The notes under the pieces were generated by a model that was not told the DNA's origin, made no database searches, and saw nothing but the letters and a program-made list of their open reading frames with translations. From NCBI GenBank assembly GCA_949285555.1, contig CASDYG010000003.1:124001-188000 (forward strand): 64,000 bases of DNA, written 5' to 3'. Position numbers and translations under genes: made by a program. How positions within the stretch are numbered: position 1 is the stretch's first letter; each line of letters starts with the position of its first letter. The DNA is from an uncultured Eubacteriales bacterium. GTDB lineage: Bacteria > Bacillota > Clostridia > Peptostreptococcales > Anaerovoracaceae. Shown one piece after another: positions 9,999 through 19,624 of this stretch.

Positions 9999-11564
9999 TT
10001 ACTTCGCTTTTACTGGATGCAACTTATCTTCCTCGTGTATCATTTTTTCGTACTCTTCAAATTCATCATGAATTTCTTTGCCCGCTCCATTTGTAGCAAG
10101 ACTAACGATAATAATTGTAACAAGGGAGAGTATGAAGGCTGGAAGAAGCTCATATATATCCCAGCCACCTCCAAGTGGTCTGACAATATACTTCCATATG
10201 AAAATGGTAATGGCACCAACAATCATTCCGGACATGGCTCCTGCCTTATTGGCGTTTTTCCAAAATAGTGAGCATAGTATGACTGGAGCAAAGGTTGCAC
10301 CAAAGCCTGCCCATGCAAAGCTTACAATCTCAAATACAGAGCTATTTGGATCTAGGGCGAGTATTATTCCGAGAATGGTAATGCCTATAACAGTGCTACG
10401 GGCTGCAAGCATAGATTGCTTTTGAGTCATTTCTTTCTTGCAAAAACCGTTTAAAATATTATGGCTCAAGCTAGAAGAAGCTGCGAGAAGTTGTGAATCA
10501 GCTGTAGACATGGTAGATGCCAGGATACCTGCCAGAATTAGACCAGCTAGTAGTGCCATGATTACTCCGTGATTACCCATTAGAGTCGCTATTCTTATGA
10601 GTATAGTTTCTGAATGAGAACCCTCAAGCATTGGTATAATGCCTTTGGCAGTTATAGCTCTGCCTACTATTCCTATTACTACTGCAACAGCTAAAGAGAT
10701 AATTACCCAAATAGTGGCTATACGTCTTGACATGGAAAGCTTTTGCTTATCCTTAATAGCCATGAAACGAAGAAGAATATGTGGCATACCGAAATATCCA
10801 AGTCCCCATGCTAATGTACTTATAATACCGATTATGCTGCCTGGTTTAGAACCACCGCCTGCAATATGTATTTGTGAAAGAGATAGATAACCTGTAAGGC
10901 TATTAGCGTTGTTCATTACCTGCTCAAAACCACCGGCCATATAGATGCCAAATACTAAAATAAAAATGATGGCAAATGTCATTATGATACTTTGTACAAG
11001 GTCTGTAATGCTGGCAGCTAAAAATCCACCCAGAGCAGTATAACCAACGATAACAAGTGCACTTATTATCATTGCCAGCTGATAATTCATATCAAACAGT
11101 GTGCTAAATAGCTTGCCGCAAGCAGCAAAGCCGGAAGCTGTATAAGGGATGAAGAAAATGATGATTATTGCAGCTGAAATTAGATCCAGATGATATTTCT
11201 TATCGTGAAATCTCTTGCCCAGATATTCAGGTAGGGTTATAGCTTTTAATTGGTGTGAATATGTTCTCAGTTTCTTTGCTACTAAAAGCCAATTTAAGTA
11301 TGTACCTATAATTAGTCCAAGTGCCGTCCATACAGGATTGTAAAGGCCTGTCAGGTATGCAAGGCCAGGTACACCTAGAAGAAGCCAGCTACTCATGTCT
11401 GACGCTTCTGCACTCATAGCCGTTACGACTGGTCCGAGGCTACGTCCACCGAGATAAAAATCTCCTACGGTGTCATTTTTCTTGGAACATGCATAGCCGA
11501 TATATAGCATGAAGGCTAGGTATATGGCTATGGAAATTAACATATAAAGCTTTGAACTATCCAT
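9999..11564 (-). CDS. putP: Sodium/proline symporter
   Basis: SSS-family integral membrane transporter importing proline with Na+. 521 residues with about 13 hydrophobic segments. The N-terminus carries the family block VGDFYLGGRSLGPVVTAMSAEASDMSSW (shown in parts: YLGGRSLGP, SAEASDMSSW), including the Na+/substrate-binding region of TM1-2; later the typical ILAGILASTMSTADSQLL is present, with the Na+-site Ser/Thr residues. The ATG is preceded by AAAGGA. Monocistronic, with a hairpin at its 3' end. Proline can feed Stickland fermentation in such anaerobes; that role is inferred. Confidence 0.93.
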   Translation of the reverse strand: MDSSKLYMLISIAIYLAFMLYIGYACSKKNDTVGDFYLGGRSLGPVVTAMSAEASDMSSWLLLGVPGLAYLTGLYNPVWTALGLIIGTYLNWLLVAKKLRTYSHQLKAITLPEYLGKRFHDKKYHLDLISAAIIIIFFIPYTASGFAACGKLFSTLFDMNYQLAMIISALVIVGYTALGGFLAASITDLVQSIIMTFAIIFILVFGIYMAGGFEQVMNNANSLTGYLSLSQIHIAGGGSKPGSIIGIISTLAWGLGYFGMPHILLRFMAIKDKQKLSMSRRIATIWVIISLAVAVVIGIVGRAITAKGIIPMLEGSHSETILIRIATLMGNHGVIMALLAGLILAGILASTMSTADSQLLAASSSLSHNILNGFCKKEMTQKQSMLAARSTVIGITILGIILALDPNSSVFEIVSFAWAGFGATFAPVILCSLFWKNANKAGAMSGMIVGAITIFIWKYIVRPLGGGWDIYELLPAFILSLVTIIIVSLATNGAGKEIHDEFEEYEKMIHEEDKLHPVKAK

Positions 11565-11803
11565 AATGTATAATCCTTTCGTTTTGATATGTTAGAAGTA
11601 TAGCATATATTTTTGAAAACTAAAATATGAACTTTATTTTAAACTTTTTAAAATTTTAGTAAAAAATATTTCTTTTAAATATTGAAATTATAATAAAAAT
11701 AATATTAGACTAAGATTTTTACAAATAAAAAACTTTTTTCAGTTTTTCATAAAAAGTATAAAGTAGTGCTATAAACCTTAACTGAACATGAGATTAAATA
11801 AAA

Positions 11804-11828
11804 AACGGCAGACTTGTGTCTGACCGTT
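11804..11828 (-). terminator. Terminator of the TetR gene
   Basis: AACGG-CAGAC (11804-11813) pairs with GTCTG and CCGTT (to 11828) around a TTGT loop. On the minus strand it is followed by TTTTTT. Confidence 0.8.
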
Positions 11829-11844
11829 ATAATCAGTTTTTAGT

Positions 11845-12438
11845 TTAATTATTGCCTGCTCTATATCCGTCTAAAAAAGCTTTCATGATATGCCTTGCGA
11901 GTTGTGTAAGAGGATAATCACCATTGCAAAGGCACCAGTCATACATTATTCCTCTTTCCATTATTGCATAGCTTTTAATCATTTCGGTTGGTGAATACTC
12001 GTATGTGAGCTCTCCGGACTCCTGTCCATATGTGAAAATTTCACGAAGCAGTTTGTAATATACACGATTTTGATCTAAAAGTTGTCGTTCACCTCTGGTT
12101 GTAAGCTGTGCAGAAAATAGTTTTGCCAATAAATCAATAGATATTGTAGCTTCAATGGTCTTAAACAGCTCCTGATTTAGAAATAAAAGCTTTTCAATGG
12201 AACTATCAATATTTGACAGGCTAGGCTTAAGCTGAGTATATTTTTCATCGAAGATAAAGCTCAAAGAGCCAAGTAGTGCATCCTTACCAGAAAAATAATA
12301 GTAAAAGGAGCCCTTGGATGAATTAGCTTCTTCCACAATTTGATCAATGGTAGTGCCCTCATAGCCTTGTTCGTAGAAAAGCTTCCATGCGGCAGATATA
12401 ATTTTTCCTTTAGTGCTATTTAAGTTACCTTGCTTCAT
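11845..12438 (-). CDS. TetR family transcriptional regulator
   Basis: One-component repressor: N-terminal helix-turn-helix at residues 10-55 (KGKIISAAWKLFYEQGYEGT, then VEEANSSKGSFYYYFSGKDAL), 197 residues in all, with a divergent C-terminal ligand domain. The HTH is a textbook match for the family. It is transcribed away from the decarboxylase-MATE pair, with 95 bp between, so it probably controls both that pair and itself. The ligand is unknown; a polyamine or a MATE substrate would be plausible. Confidence 0.93.
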   Translation of the reverse strand: MKQGNLNSTKGKIISAAWKLFYEQGYEGTTIDQIVEEANSSKGSFYYYFSGKDALLGSLSFIFDEKYTQLKPSLSNIDSSIEKLLFLNQELFKTIEATISIDLLAKLFSAQLTTRGERQLLDQNRVYYKLLREIFTYGQESGELTYEYSPTEMIKSYAIMERGIMYDWCLCNGDYPLTQLARHIMKAFLDGYRAGNN

Positions 12439-12455
12439 AATTCTCCTTTAATGAG

Positions 12456-12486
12456 TTTACAATTTATGCTATTATTAGATTATAGC
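12456..12486. promoter_or_regulatory. Candidate promoter/operator between the TetR gene and the decarboxylase
   Basis: GCTAT at 12468-12472 and ATAGC at 12482-12486 form a 19-bp inverted repeat in the only non-coding space of the divergent pair. TTTACA at 12456-12461 is a possible -35 reading toward the decarboxylase, which would place the repeat over the -10. Size and place fit a TetR operator; the assignment is inference. Confidence 0.4.
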
Positions 12487-12533
12487 AAAAAATAAATGAA
12501 ACTGCGATATTTTATTAGTATATAGGAGAAGAA

Positions 12534-14009
12534 ATGGGTAAAATATTAGAATTTATAACAAAGCACAGAGAAAATGAACAAGTATCATTTCATATGCCAG
12601 GGCATAAAGGTGGAGCTGCCTTTTTAAGAGCGGATATGGATGAGTATATAGATTTTGATATGGGAATGGATATTACAGAAGTGGAAGGTGCTGACAACCT
12701 TCATGCGCCAAAGACTATTATAAAAGAACTCATGGATGGATATGCCACTTTATATGGTGCAAGAAAAAGCCTGCTTTCGGTCGGTGGAAGCACTGCTGGC
12801 ATTTTAGGCAGTATGTTATATAGTAAGATGATAAGTGATGAAATTATTATTAGCAGGCATGCCCATAAATCGGCATTTAGTGGTATTTCAATCGCTGGTT
12901 TAAGACCTGTTTATGTACAGCCTCAATATATAGAAAAAAATACGATAGCTGGCTCGGTGCTACCTGAGGATATTGATAAGGCGTTAGAGGATAATCCAAA
13001 TGCCAAGACAGTTTTTATCACCAGCCCTAACTATTATGGAATTTGTAGTGATATAGCCGCCATAAGCAAAATATGCCATGAAAAAGGAGCTATACTCATT
13101 GTAGATCAAGCACATGGTGCACATCTTAAGTTTTTTGGAGAAGGAGAACTTTCTGCGGAAAAGCAGGGAGCAGATGTGGTAATTAACAGCATTCATAAGA
13201 CACTGGCTTCACCTACGCAGACGGCCATAGTTAACATCATGACAGACAGGGTAGACGAGCGTTTGCTGGAAGATAGAATTTTAATGGTGCAATCCACCAG
13301 CCCTTCCTATCTTCTTCTAGCGGGATTGGATAGAAATTTAGAGCTCATGAAGAAATTAGGCCCTGCAATGATGATGGAGTGGCAGGATAATTTAAAATAT
13401 TTTAGAAAGGCGCTTCTGTGGATAAAAGGGGTTGCTATTGCAGATGGGGAGTTGATGGATCAAAGTAAGGTGAATCTTGACCTGAGCTTTCTTGGCCTTG
13501 ACGGCAAAGCATTAGCAGGCTTACTGGAAAAAGCTGGTATTTACGGCGAAATGGCATCCGGAAATATCCTCACGCTGATGACAGGTATAGGTAATAAAAG
13601 AAGAGATTATGACTTGGTACTTGGAGCAATAGAAAAGCTATCTGATGCATTAATTGATGAAGCGATTCAAGAGGAACATAAGAGGCAGGAGGAGTCAAGC
13701 GAAGAAAATAACCTGCTCACACCTATGGATTTCTTTAAGGATGTATGGGAAAGAAAACCTGAAAAAATAGAAGGATGTTTTAAACATGACTTTGTAGCAG
13801 TGCCTCAAAAGGTGAAGTATGTGCAGATAGAAAAAGCTGTAGGCCTTGTTGCAGCTACATCTGTGTGTCCATATCCACCAGGGGTACCTGCAATTTGTCC
13901 GGGGGAAAAAATTAGTAAAGATTCAGTAGATTATATTGTAAAACTGCTTGAGGAAGGACGAGAGGTTATTGGAGTAACAAGTGATAACCTTGTGCTTGTC
14001 GGAAAATAA
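12534..14009 (+). CDS. Orn/Lys/Arg decarboxylase family PLP enzyme
   Basis: Fold-type I PLP enzyme of the aminotransferase class-V-like Orn/Lys/Arg decarboxylase family (SpeA/YaaO type), 491 residues. It begins with the family block VSFHMPGHKGG; the PLP-ring aspartate is in LIVDQAHGAHLKF, and the Schiff-base lysine is in INSIHKTLASPTQTA (SxHK). The C-terminal domain has CPYPPGVPAICPGE, as in the family. An AGGAGAAG site precedes the ATG. The substrate cannot be told from sequence: arginine, lysine or ornithine. It is 25 bp upstream of a MATE transporter, suggesting production and export, or pH/polyamine stress. Confidence 0.93.
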   Translation: MGKILEFITKHRENEQVSFHMPGHKGGAAFLRADMDEYIDFDMGMDITEVEGADNLHAPKTIIKELMDGYATLYGARKSLLSVGGSTAGILGSMLYSKMISDEIIISRHAHKSAFSGISIAGLRPVYVQPQYIEKNTIAGSVLPEDIDKALEDNPNAKTVFITSPNYYGICSDIAAISKICHEKGAILIVDQAHGAHLKFFGEGELSAEKQGADVVINSIHKTLASPTQTAIVNIMTDRVDERLLEDRILMVQSTSPSYLLLAGLDRNLELMKKLGPAMMMEWQDNLKYFRKALLWIKGVAIADGELMDQSKVNLDLSFLGLDGKALAGLLEKAGIYGEMASGNILTLMTGIGNKRRDYDLVLGAIEKLSDALIDEAIQEEHKRQEESSEENNLLTPMDFFKDVWERKPEKIEGCFKHDFVAVPQKVKYVQIEKAVGLVAATSVCPYPPGVPAICPGEKISKDSVDYIVKLLEEGREVIGVTSDNLVLVGK

Positions 14010-14034
14010 AACCTAAACTTATAAGGTGGAGTAA

Positions 14035-15375
14035 ATGAAAAAGGACTATAAGGATCTGAGAGAATTTGTAAAGTATGGAAGCCTTAATATGGTGGGGATG
14101 ATGGCGATTGCTTTCTATATCCTTGTGGATACCTTTTTTGTTGCTCAGGCACTTGGCTCTAATGGACTTGCAGCTCTAAATATTGCTCTTCCAGCTTTTA
14201 GCTTTGTAAGTGGAATAGCACTTTGCCTGGCTACAGGTGGTGGAGCGCTTTATTCTCTTAAAAAAGAGCATAGTCAAACTGAAGCGAATCAAGTATTTAC
14301 ATGGGTGATTAAAAGTGCTGTTTTCATGATGATAATGTTGATTCTGGCAGGCCTGCTTTTTAGCAGACCTATCACAGTGCTTATTGGAGGAAATGGGCCT
14401 ATTCTCGATATGGCTCATATCTATTTAAAGATAACCTTAATAGGTGCCCCAACCTTGATTTTATTTGAAATATTTCTTGCATTTATGAGAAATGATGATC
14501 ACCCGAAAGTGGCAGCCTGTGCCATGTTTGTAGGTGCGGCGGTAAATACGTTATTGGATTATATATTTATTTATCCTTTGAATGGTGGAATGCTTGGAGC
14601 AGTGCTTGCTACTGTAATTTCACCTGCTATCGCCTTCTTAGTGATGCTTCCTACGATATTCAAAGGGAAAACCCGTTTTAGATTTGTGTCAATAAGGCGA
14701 TTAAATGAAAGAAGACTAAATGGGAAAAGCGTGGTAGGAAAGGTAGTCGCCATGGGAATTCCCAGCTTCATTGGAGAGATGGTACTAGGACTTGCCACCA
14801 TTGTCTTTAACCTGATTTTGATAGATATTAGTGGTAATCTGGCGGTAGCTGTGTATGGTATAGTCGTAAATACCAACATGTGCGTGGTATATCTGTTCAA
14901 TGGACTATCCCAAGGGGTGCAACCTCTCTTTAGCCGTTATAAGGCGAGAGGAGATAATCTAAGGCTGAGACTTATGATTAAATATGGTGTAACCAGCTCT
15001 CTTCTTTTGGCCGCACTTGTTGTGGCAGGCATTTATGCCTTCCCTGAGCTCATAACGGCAGCATTTAATGGTGATAAGGACCCTGTAGTTCAGGAAATGG
15101 GAAAGATAGCTTTAATGCTTTTCTTCAGTGCCACACCGATAATGGCACTCAATATAATGGCGTCTGTTTACTTTAGTGCGACGGATCAGGCAATCATAGC
15201 TCAGATAATTTCCATAATGAGGGGACTTATTCTATTAGTGCCGATTGCCTTTGTTATGGCGTATGCAGTGGGACTTTATGGTTTGTGGCTTACAGTTACT
15301 GTAACCGAGACACTTGTACTAGCAGGTATTGGTATTTTCATTGGTGCAAAAAAGATTAGAACTGGATCGGATTAA
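14035..15375 (+). CDS. MATE family efflux transporter
   Basis: Cation-coupled multidrug/toxin exporter of the MATE family; 446 residues with about 12 membrane segments in two six-helix bundles. The N-terminal bundle has the family feature FYILVDTFFVAQALGSNGLAAL, and the central repeat begins GIPSFIGEMVLGL. The ATG follows a GGTGGAG site 25 bp after the decarboxylase. Under the divergent TetR this is probably a regulated detoxification unit; the substrate is unknown. Confidence 0.93.
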   Translation: MKKDYKDLREFVKYGSLNMVGMMAIAFYILVDTFFVAQALGSNGLAALNIALPAFSFVSGIALCLATGGGALYSLKKEHSQTEANQVFTWVIKSAVFMMIMLILAGLLFSRPITVLIGGNGPILDMAHIYLKITLIGAPTLILFEIFLAFMRNDDHPKVAACAMFVGAAVNTLLDYIFIYPLNGGMLGAVLATVISPAIAFLVMLPTIFKGKTRFRFVSIRRLNERRLNGKSVVGKVVAMGIPSFIGEMVLGLATIVFNLILIDISGNLAVAVYGIVVNTNMCVVYLFNGLSQGVQPLFSRYKARGDNLRLRLMIKYGVTSSLLLAALVVAGIYAFPELITAAFNGDKDPVVQEMGKIALMLFFSATPIMALNIMASVYFSATDQAIIAQIISIMRGLILLVPIAFVMAYAVGLYGLWLTVTVTETLVLAGIGIFIGAKKIRTGSD

Positions 15376-15817
15376 ACAAAAGTTTATACAGCATAAGCCT
15401 AGCTAAAATGATAATATTATATTAGTGAAGCTTGGCATTTATTCTTATAGCAATAAATCCGATGGTTTTTTATATAATGTATACCCAAATGATATTAATC
15501 CTAAGGATTTTGTACTTGCACCACATAACATGTAGATTACATTTTCGTATAAAATAGCTAGTAAAAAGGTGCCAGCTGAGTATAGCTGGCTTTTTTGTTC
15601 TCGCTCATACCTTGCAGGTACTTAATGATTTTGTGCAATTGATTAAATTTTCATAATTTAAAGACATTTGAAGTTAAAAGACGAAATGATATGTCTGAAA
15701 AAGCATGAATAATCTTGATGTGTAAAAAAATATAAACAAATATAAATTTTTTGTGGAAATTTTTCTGAAAAAAATATATAATAATATAGCAATTATCATA
15801 TCCGTTAGGAGAAATAT
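15376..15817. other. 440-bp intergenic region with terminator and promoter
   Basis: Holds one clear terminator (15571-15596) and, near 15750-15780, TTGTGG followed 18 nt later by TATATA, a likely promoter for the ABC operon. A frame of 36 codons from GTG 15425 to the stop at 15533-15535 reads like protein (YNVYPNDINPKDFVLAPHNM) but has no ribosome binding site, so it may be a gene remnant. No riboswitch could be recognised. Confidence 0.45.
15571..15596 (+). terminator. Rho-independent terminator downstream of the MATE gene
   Basis: GCCAGCT (15571-15577) pairs with AGCTGGC (15584-15590), followed by TTTTTT. Confidence 0.85.
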
Positions 15818-17356
15818 ATGGATTATATTATTGAGATGCTGAATATCAGGAAAGAATTTCCGGGTATTGTGGCAAATGATGACATCACCTTGCAGTTAAA
15901 AAGAGGTGAAATCCATGCACTTCTTGGGGAGAATGGAGCTGGAAAGTCCACCCTGATGAGTGTGCTTTTTGGTATGTATACGCCGGAAAAGGGTGTTATC
16001 AAGAAGAATGGAGAGGAAGTTAAAATTAAAGACCCTAATGACGCTAATGCTCTTGGCATTGGTATGGTACATCAGCATTTTAAGCTGGTTAAGAACTTTA
16101 CGGTCCTACAGAATATTATATTAGGAGTTGAGGATACGTCAAAGGGCATGCTTCAGTTAAAAGAAGCCAAGAGAAAGGTTCTGGAGCTTTCTGAAAAATA
16201 TGGTTTGAAGATAGATCCGGATGCCTTAATTGAAGATATTACAGTTGGGCAGCAGCAAAGGGTCGAAATTCTGAAAATGCTTTATAGGGAGAACGAGGTT
16301 CTCATATTTGATGAGCCTACAGCTGTGCTTACTCCTCAAGAAATTGACGAGCTTATGAAGATTATGAAAAGCCTTGTCGCTGAGGGTAAGTCCATTTTGT
16401 TTATAACCCATAAGCTGAATGAAATAAAGGCTGTTGCTGACAGATGCTCCGTACTTCGAAAGGGAAGATATATAGGCACAGTTGATGTGGCTAGTACCTC
16501 TAAGGAGACCATGTCTGAGATGATGGTTGGCCATCAAGTGAATTTTAAGGTTGATAAAGCTCCGGCAAATCCTACGGAAAAAGTTCTTAGCGTTCGTAAT
16601 TTAAGTGTTAAGTCCAAGGATTCTGGTCATAAAAATCCAGTTAATAATGTCTCCTTTGATGTACGAAAGGGAGAAATTGTTTGTATTGCAGGTATAGACG
16701 GAAATGGACAATCTGAGCTTGTGTATGCGCTTGCTGGAATGATGCCTGTACTTGAGGGAAGTATTTCATTAAATGGAAAGGATATCACTAAGGACAAAAT
16801 AAGGAGCCGTAATAAGGCTGGCCTTTCACATATTCCTGAAGACAGGCATAAGGATGGATTGGTACTTGACTATAACCTTGCGGAAAATATTGTTCTAAAG
16901 AATTATTTTGTACCAGGCTTTCAAAAGATGGGCTTCATCAATAAGAAGAAAGTCAATATGTATGGTCAAAGACTCATCGATCAGTACGATGTTAGAAGCG
17001 GTCAAGGCATAAAGACCGTTGTTAGAAGTATGTCAGGTGGTAATCAGCAAAAGGCAATAATTGCCCGAGAAATTGAAATCGATCCAGAACTTCTTATTGC
17101 TGTACAGCCTACAAGAGGACTGGATGTTGGAGCTATAGAATACATTCACAAGCAGCTGGTTGCCCAACGTGATAAGGGTAAGGCGGTGCTTCTTGTATCA
17201 CTAGAGCTGGATGAGGTAATGAATGTTAGTGACAGAATTCTGGTGATGTACGAAGGAGAGCTTGTCGCAGAGCTTGATCCAAAGGAAACAGATGTTAGGG
17301 AGCTTGGTCTATATATGGCTGGCTCTAAGAGAGGAGAGGTGTCAGTTGAAGACTAA
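15818..17356 (+). CDS. Nucleoside-type ABC transporter, double ATP-binding subunit
   Basis: Cytoplasmic energy subunit of a BMP-type (purine nucleoside) ABC importer, related to Bacillus YufO/NupO. Two ABC domains in 512 residues: the first has Walker A GENGAGKSTLMSV, signature ITVGQQQRVEIL and Walker B VLIFDEPTAVLTP. The second has the degenerate Walker A GIDGNGQSELV, lacking the lysine as is normal in this family, and signature MSGGNQQKAIIARE. Two overlapping permease genes follow. The lipoprotein (BmpA-like) gene that usually precedes this subunit is not present upstream. Nucleoside specificity is inferred from family. Confidence 0.92.
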   Translation: MDYIIEMLNIRKEFPGIVANDDITLQLKRGEIHALLGENGAGKSTLMSVLFGMYTPEKGVIKKNGEEVKIKDPNDANALGIGMVHQHFKLVKNFTVLQNIILGVEDTSKGMLQLKEAKRKVLELSEKYGLKIDPDALIEDITVGQQQRVEILKMLYRENEVLIFDEPTAVLTPQEIDELMKIMKSLVAEGKSILFITHKLNEIKAVADRCSVLRKGRYIGTVDVASTSKETMSEMMVGHQVNFKVDKAPANPTEKVLSVRNLSVKSKDSGHKNPVNNVSFDVRKGEIVCIAGIDGNGQSELVYALAGMMPVLEGSISLNGKDITKDKIRSRNKAGLSHIPEDRHKDGLVLDYNLAENIVLKNYFVPGFQKMGFINKKKVNMYGQRLIDQYDVRSGQGIKTVVRSMSGGNQQKAIIAREIEIDPELLIAVQPTRGLDVGAIEYIHKQLVAQRDKGKAVLLVSLELDEVMNVSDRILVMYEGELVAELDPKETDVRELGLYMAGSKRGEVSVED

Positions 17357-18575
17357 TAAGACAGGTAAGATATTAGAAAACGAAGGCTTAAATAGCGTAG
17401 TCTCCTCCCTATTTGCCATTGCAATCGGTCTGCTTTTTGGATATATCGTGCTTCTTATCACTGATCCATCAAAGGCCACAGATGGATTTATTACCATGAT
17501 TGCAGGTGGTTTTTCCGGTGGTGGTAGAGGAATCGGGCAGGTGTTATATTTTGCAACCCCTCTTATAATGACTGGTCTTTCTGTAGGATTTGCATTTAAG
17601 ACGGGTCTGTTCAATATTGGCGCATCAGGTCAGTTTATTATGGGAGCCGTGACTGCAATTTATGTAGGTGTTCACTGGACCTTTTTACCAGGTGCAACTC
17701 ACTGGATTGTAGCTTTGATTATGGCTACACTTGTTGGTGCACTTTGGGGATTTATCCCGGGACTCCTGAAAGCCTATTTAAATGTGCATGAGGTTATAGC
17801 TACGATAATGATGAACTATATAGGCATGTACTTATGTAATCACATCGTAAAGACTACCGTGTATGATGCGAGCAAAAATCTATCCATGAATGTAGCTGAA
17901 ACAGCGGTTCTTCCAAAATGGGGTATGGATGATATTTTCTACACCCATGTAGGTACCTTTAAGGATATATCAACAGTTAATGCCGGTTTTATCATTTCCG
18001 TCGTTGTTGCCATTATAATTTATATAATTTTAAATAAGACTACATTCGGATATGAGCTTAAGGCGTGTGGACACAATCCTAATGCAAGTAAATATGCCGG
18101 AATAAATGCAAAAAGAAATATTGTCCTATCCATGACTATTGCGGGTGCACTTGCTGGTCTTGGTGGAGGTCTGGTGTTTTTATCTGGTCCTACCGGAAGA
18201 AGAATTAACGTAGTTGATGAGCTTGCAACAGAAGGCTTTAATGGTATTTCGGTTGCACTTTTGGCAGTATCAAACCCTATAGGCATTATCTTCTCGGCTC
18301 TATTTATAGCATACCTGACTCAAGGTGGTACATATCTTCAAACGCTTGATTTCATGCCGGAAGTAATTGAAATAATCATTGCATGTATAATATACTTCAG
18401 CGCATTTGCTCTAATCTTTAAAAAGTTACTTCCTACAATATCAAGAAAGCTGAGAGCGAAAAAGGAAGGAACTAGCATGAGAGTGGGCAGTGACAGTTCT
18501 GTGGATGTGGCAAGACCTGAAAGTGTAGGGGATGAGCCTGAACAGGGGCATAACGATGATGGAGGTGTAATCTAA
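17346..18575 (+). CDS. Nucleoside-type ABC transporter permease (first)
   Basis: BPD_transp_2 family permease (YufP-like), about 409 residues with roughly 9-10 membrane segments. The start is taken at TTG 17346 because AGAGGAGAGG lies 5-6 nt upstream; it overlaps the ATPase stop by 11 nt, which indicates translational coupling. Family features are GLFNIGASGQFIMGA near residue 85 and ELKACGHNPNASKYAGINA in the cytoplasmic loop that contacts the ATPase. The C-terminus carries a hydrophilic tail of about 50 residues. Confidence 0.92.
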   Translation: MKTNKTGKILENEGLNSVVSSLFAIAIGLLFGYIVLLITDPSKATDGFITMIAGGFSGGGRGIGQVLYFATPLIMTGLSVGFAFKTGLFNIGASGQFIMGAVTAIYVGVHWTFLPGATHWIVALIMATLVGALWGFIPGLLKAYLNVHEVIATIMMNYIGMYLCNHIVKTTVYDASKNLSMNVAETAVLPKWGMDDIFYTHVGTFKDISTVNAGFIISVVVAIIIYIILNKTTFGYELKACGHNPNASKYAGINAKRNIVLSMTIAGALAGLGGGLVFLSGPTGRRINVVDELATEGFNGISVALLAVSNPIGIIFSALFIAYLTQGGTYLQTLDFMPEVIEIIIACIIYFSAFALIFKKLLPTISRKLRAKKEGTSMRVGSDSSVDVARPESVGDEPEQGHNDDGGVI

Positions 18576-19534
18576 TGAACGTTTTCTATTTAGTAGTACA
18601 GCAAACAATGTTTTTTGCCATACCTCTAGTAATCGTGGCTCTGGGAGGTATGTTTACTGAAAGAGGTGGTGTTACAAATATCGCACTGGATGGTACGATG
18701 ATAATGGGAGGCCTATCAGGAATTTTCTTTATCAATACAGTGCAAGATACCATGAGTGGCACGGGATTACTTTTAATCGCATGTCTTATTTCCGCTGTAA
18801 CAGGAGCTGTATTCTCCCTGCTGCTAGCCTATTCTGCTATAAATATGAAAGCGGATCAAATTATAGGTGGTACTGCATTGAATATTTTTGCTCCTGCCTT
18901 TGCAATTTATTTTGCGAGGACGATACAAGAAAATGGAGTGCAGCAGATACAATTTAGAAACACCTTTAGAATTGATCATGTTCCTGTATTAGGAGATATT
19001 CCACTAATTGGAAGAATGTTTTTCCAAAATACATATGTAACGACTTTGATAGGAGTGCTGATACTTGTTGCAACTGTAATCATTATATATAAAACTCGAT
19101 TTGGGCTTAGGCTCAGATCATGTGGTGAAAATCCACATGCTGCAGATTCTGTAGGAATTAATGTATATAAGATGAGATATGCAGGAGTGGTTATATCAGG
19201 TATACTGGGTGGACTTGGAGGCTTAATTTTCATCATACCTACTTCCACTAACTTTAATGCTTCAGTGGCAGGCTACGGATTTTTAGCCCTGGCGGTAATG
19301 ATATTTGGACAGTGGAAGCCTATTAGAATAGCCTTTGCAGCAGTATTTTTCGGATTTATGAAAACCATTGCAGCTGCGTATAACGCTATTCCATTTTTAG
19401 CAGCACTTCCAATTACAAGCGACTTTTATAAGATGGTACCGTTTATCGCTACATTGATAGTTCTGGCATTTAGCTCTAAGAAGAGTCAGGCGCCAGCTGC
19501 TGTAGCTCAACCATATGATAAGGGTGGAAGATAA
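18575..19534 (+). CDS. Nucleoside-type ABC transporter permease (second)
   Basis: Second BPD_transp_2 permease (YufQ-like), 319 residues, forming the heterodimeric channel with the preceding one. The start codon overlaps the preceding stop (TAATG). Family features are GGMFTERGGVTNIALDGTM near the N-terminus and LRLRSCGENPHAADSVGINV in the ATPase-contact loop. A perfect palindromic terminator follows 10 bp after the stop, closing the three-gene operon. Confidence 0.93.
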   Translation: MNVFYLVVQQTMFFAIPLVIVALGGMFTERGGVTNIALDGTMIMGGLSGIFFINTVQDTMSGTGLLLIACLISAVTGAVFSLLLAYSAINMKADQIIGGTALNIFAPAFAIYFARTIQENGVQQIQFRNTFRIDHVPVLGDIPLIGRMFFQNTYVTTLIGVLILVATVIIIYKTRFGLRLRSCGENPHAADSVGINVYKMRYAGVVISGILGGLGGLIFIIPTSTNFNASVAGYGFLALAVMIFGQWKPIRIAFAAVFFGFMKTIAAAYNAIPFLAALPITSDFYKMVPFIATLIVLAFSSKKSQAPAAVAQPYDKGGR

Positions 19535-19545
19535 ATTCAAATTAT

Positions 19546-19569
19546 AAGAGGGCCTAGGCCCTCTTTTGT
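19546..19569 (+). terminator. Terminator of the ABC transporter operon
   Basis: AAGAGGGCC (19546-19554) pairs with GGCCCTCTT (19557-19565), a near-perfect palindrome running into TTTTG. Confidence 0.85.
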
Positions 19570-19624
19570 TCTATTAAATATTTTAGAAACGATATAAATT
19601 TGTGTGAAAGGGGACACATTCATC

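Noticed and set aside
15425..15535. A 36-codon gene starting at GTG 15425
   Set aside because: Reads like protein but has no ribosome binding site, and nothing similar is recognised; left as a possible remnant.
15376..15817. Purine riboswitch upstream of the nucleoside transporter
   Set aside because: No conserved purine-aptamer loops or flanking P1 stem could be found; the only clear structure is a simple terminator.
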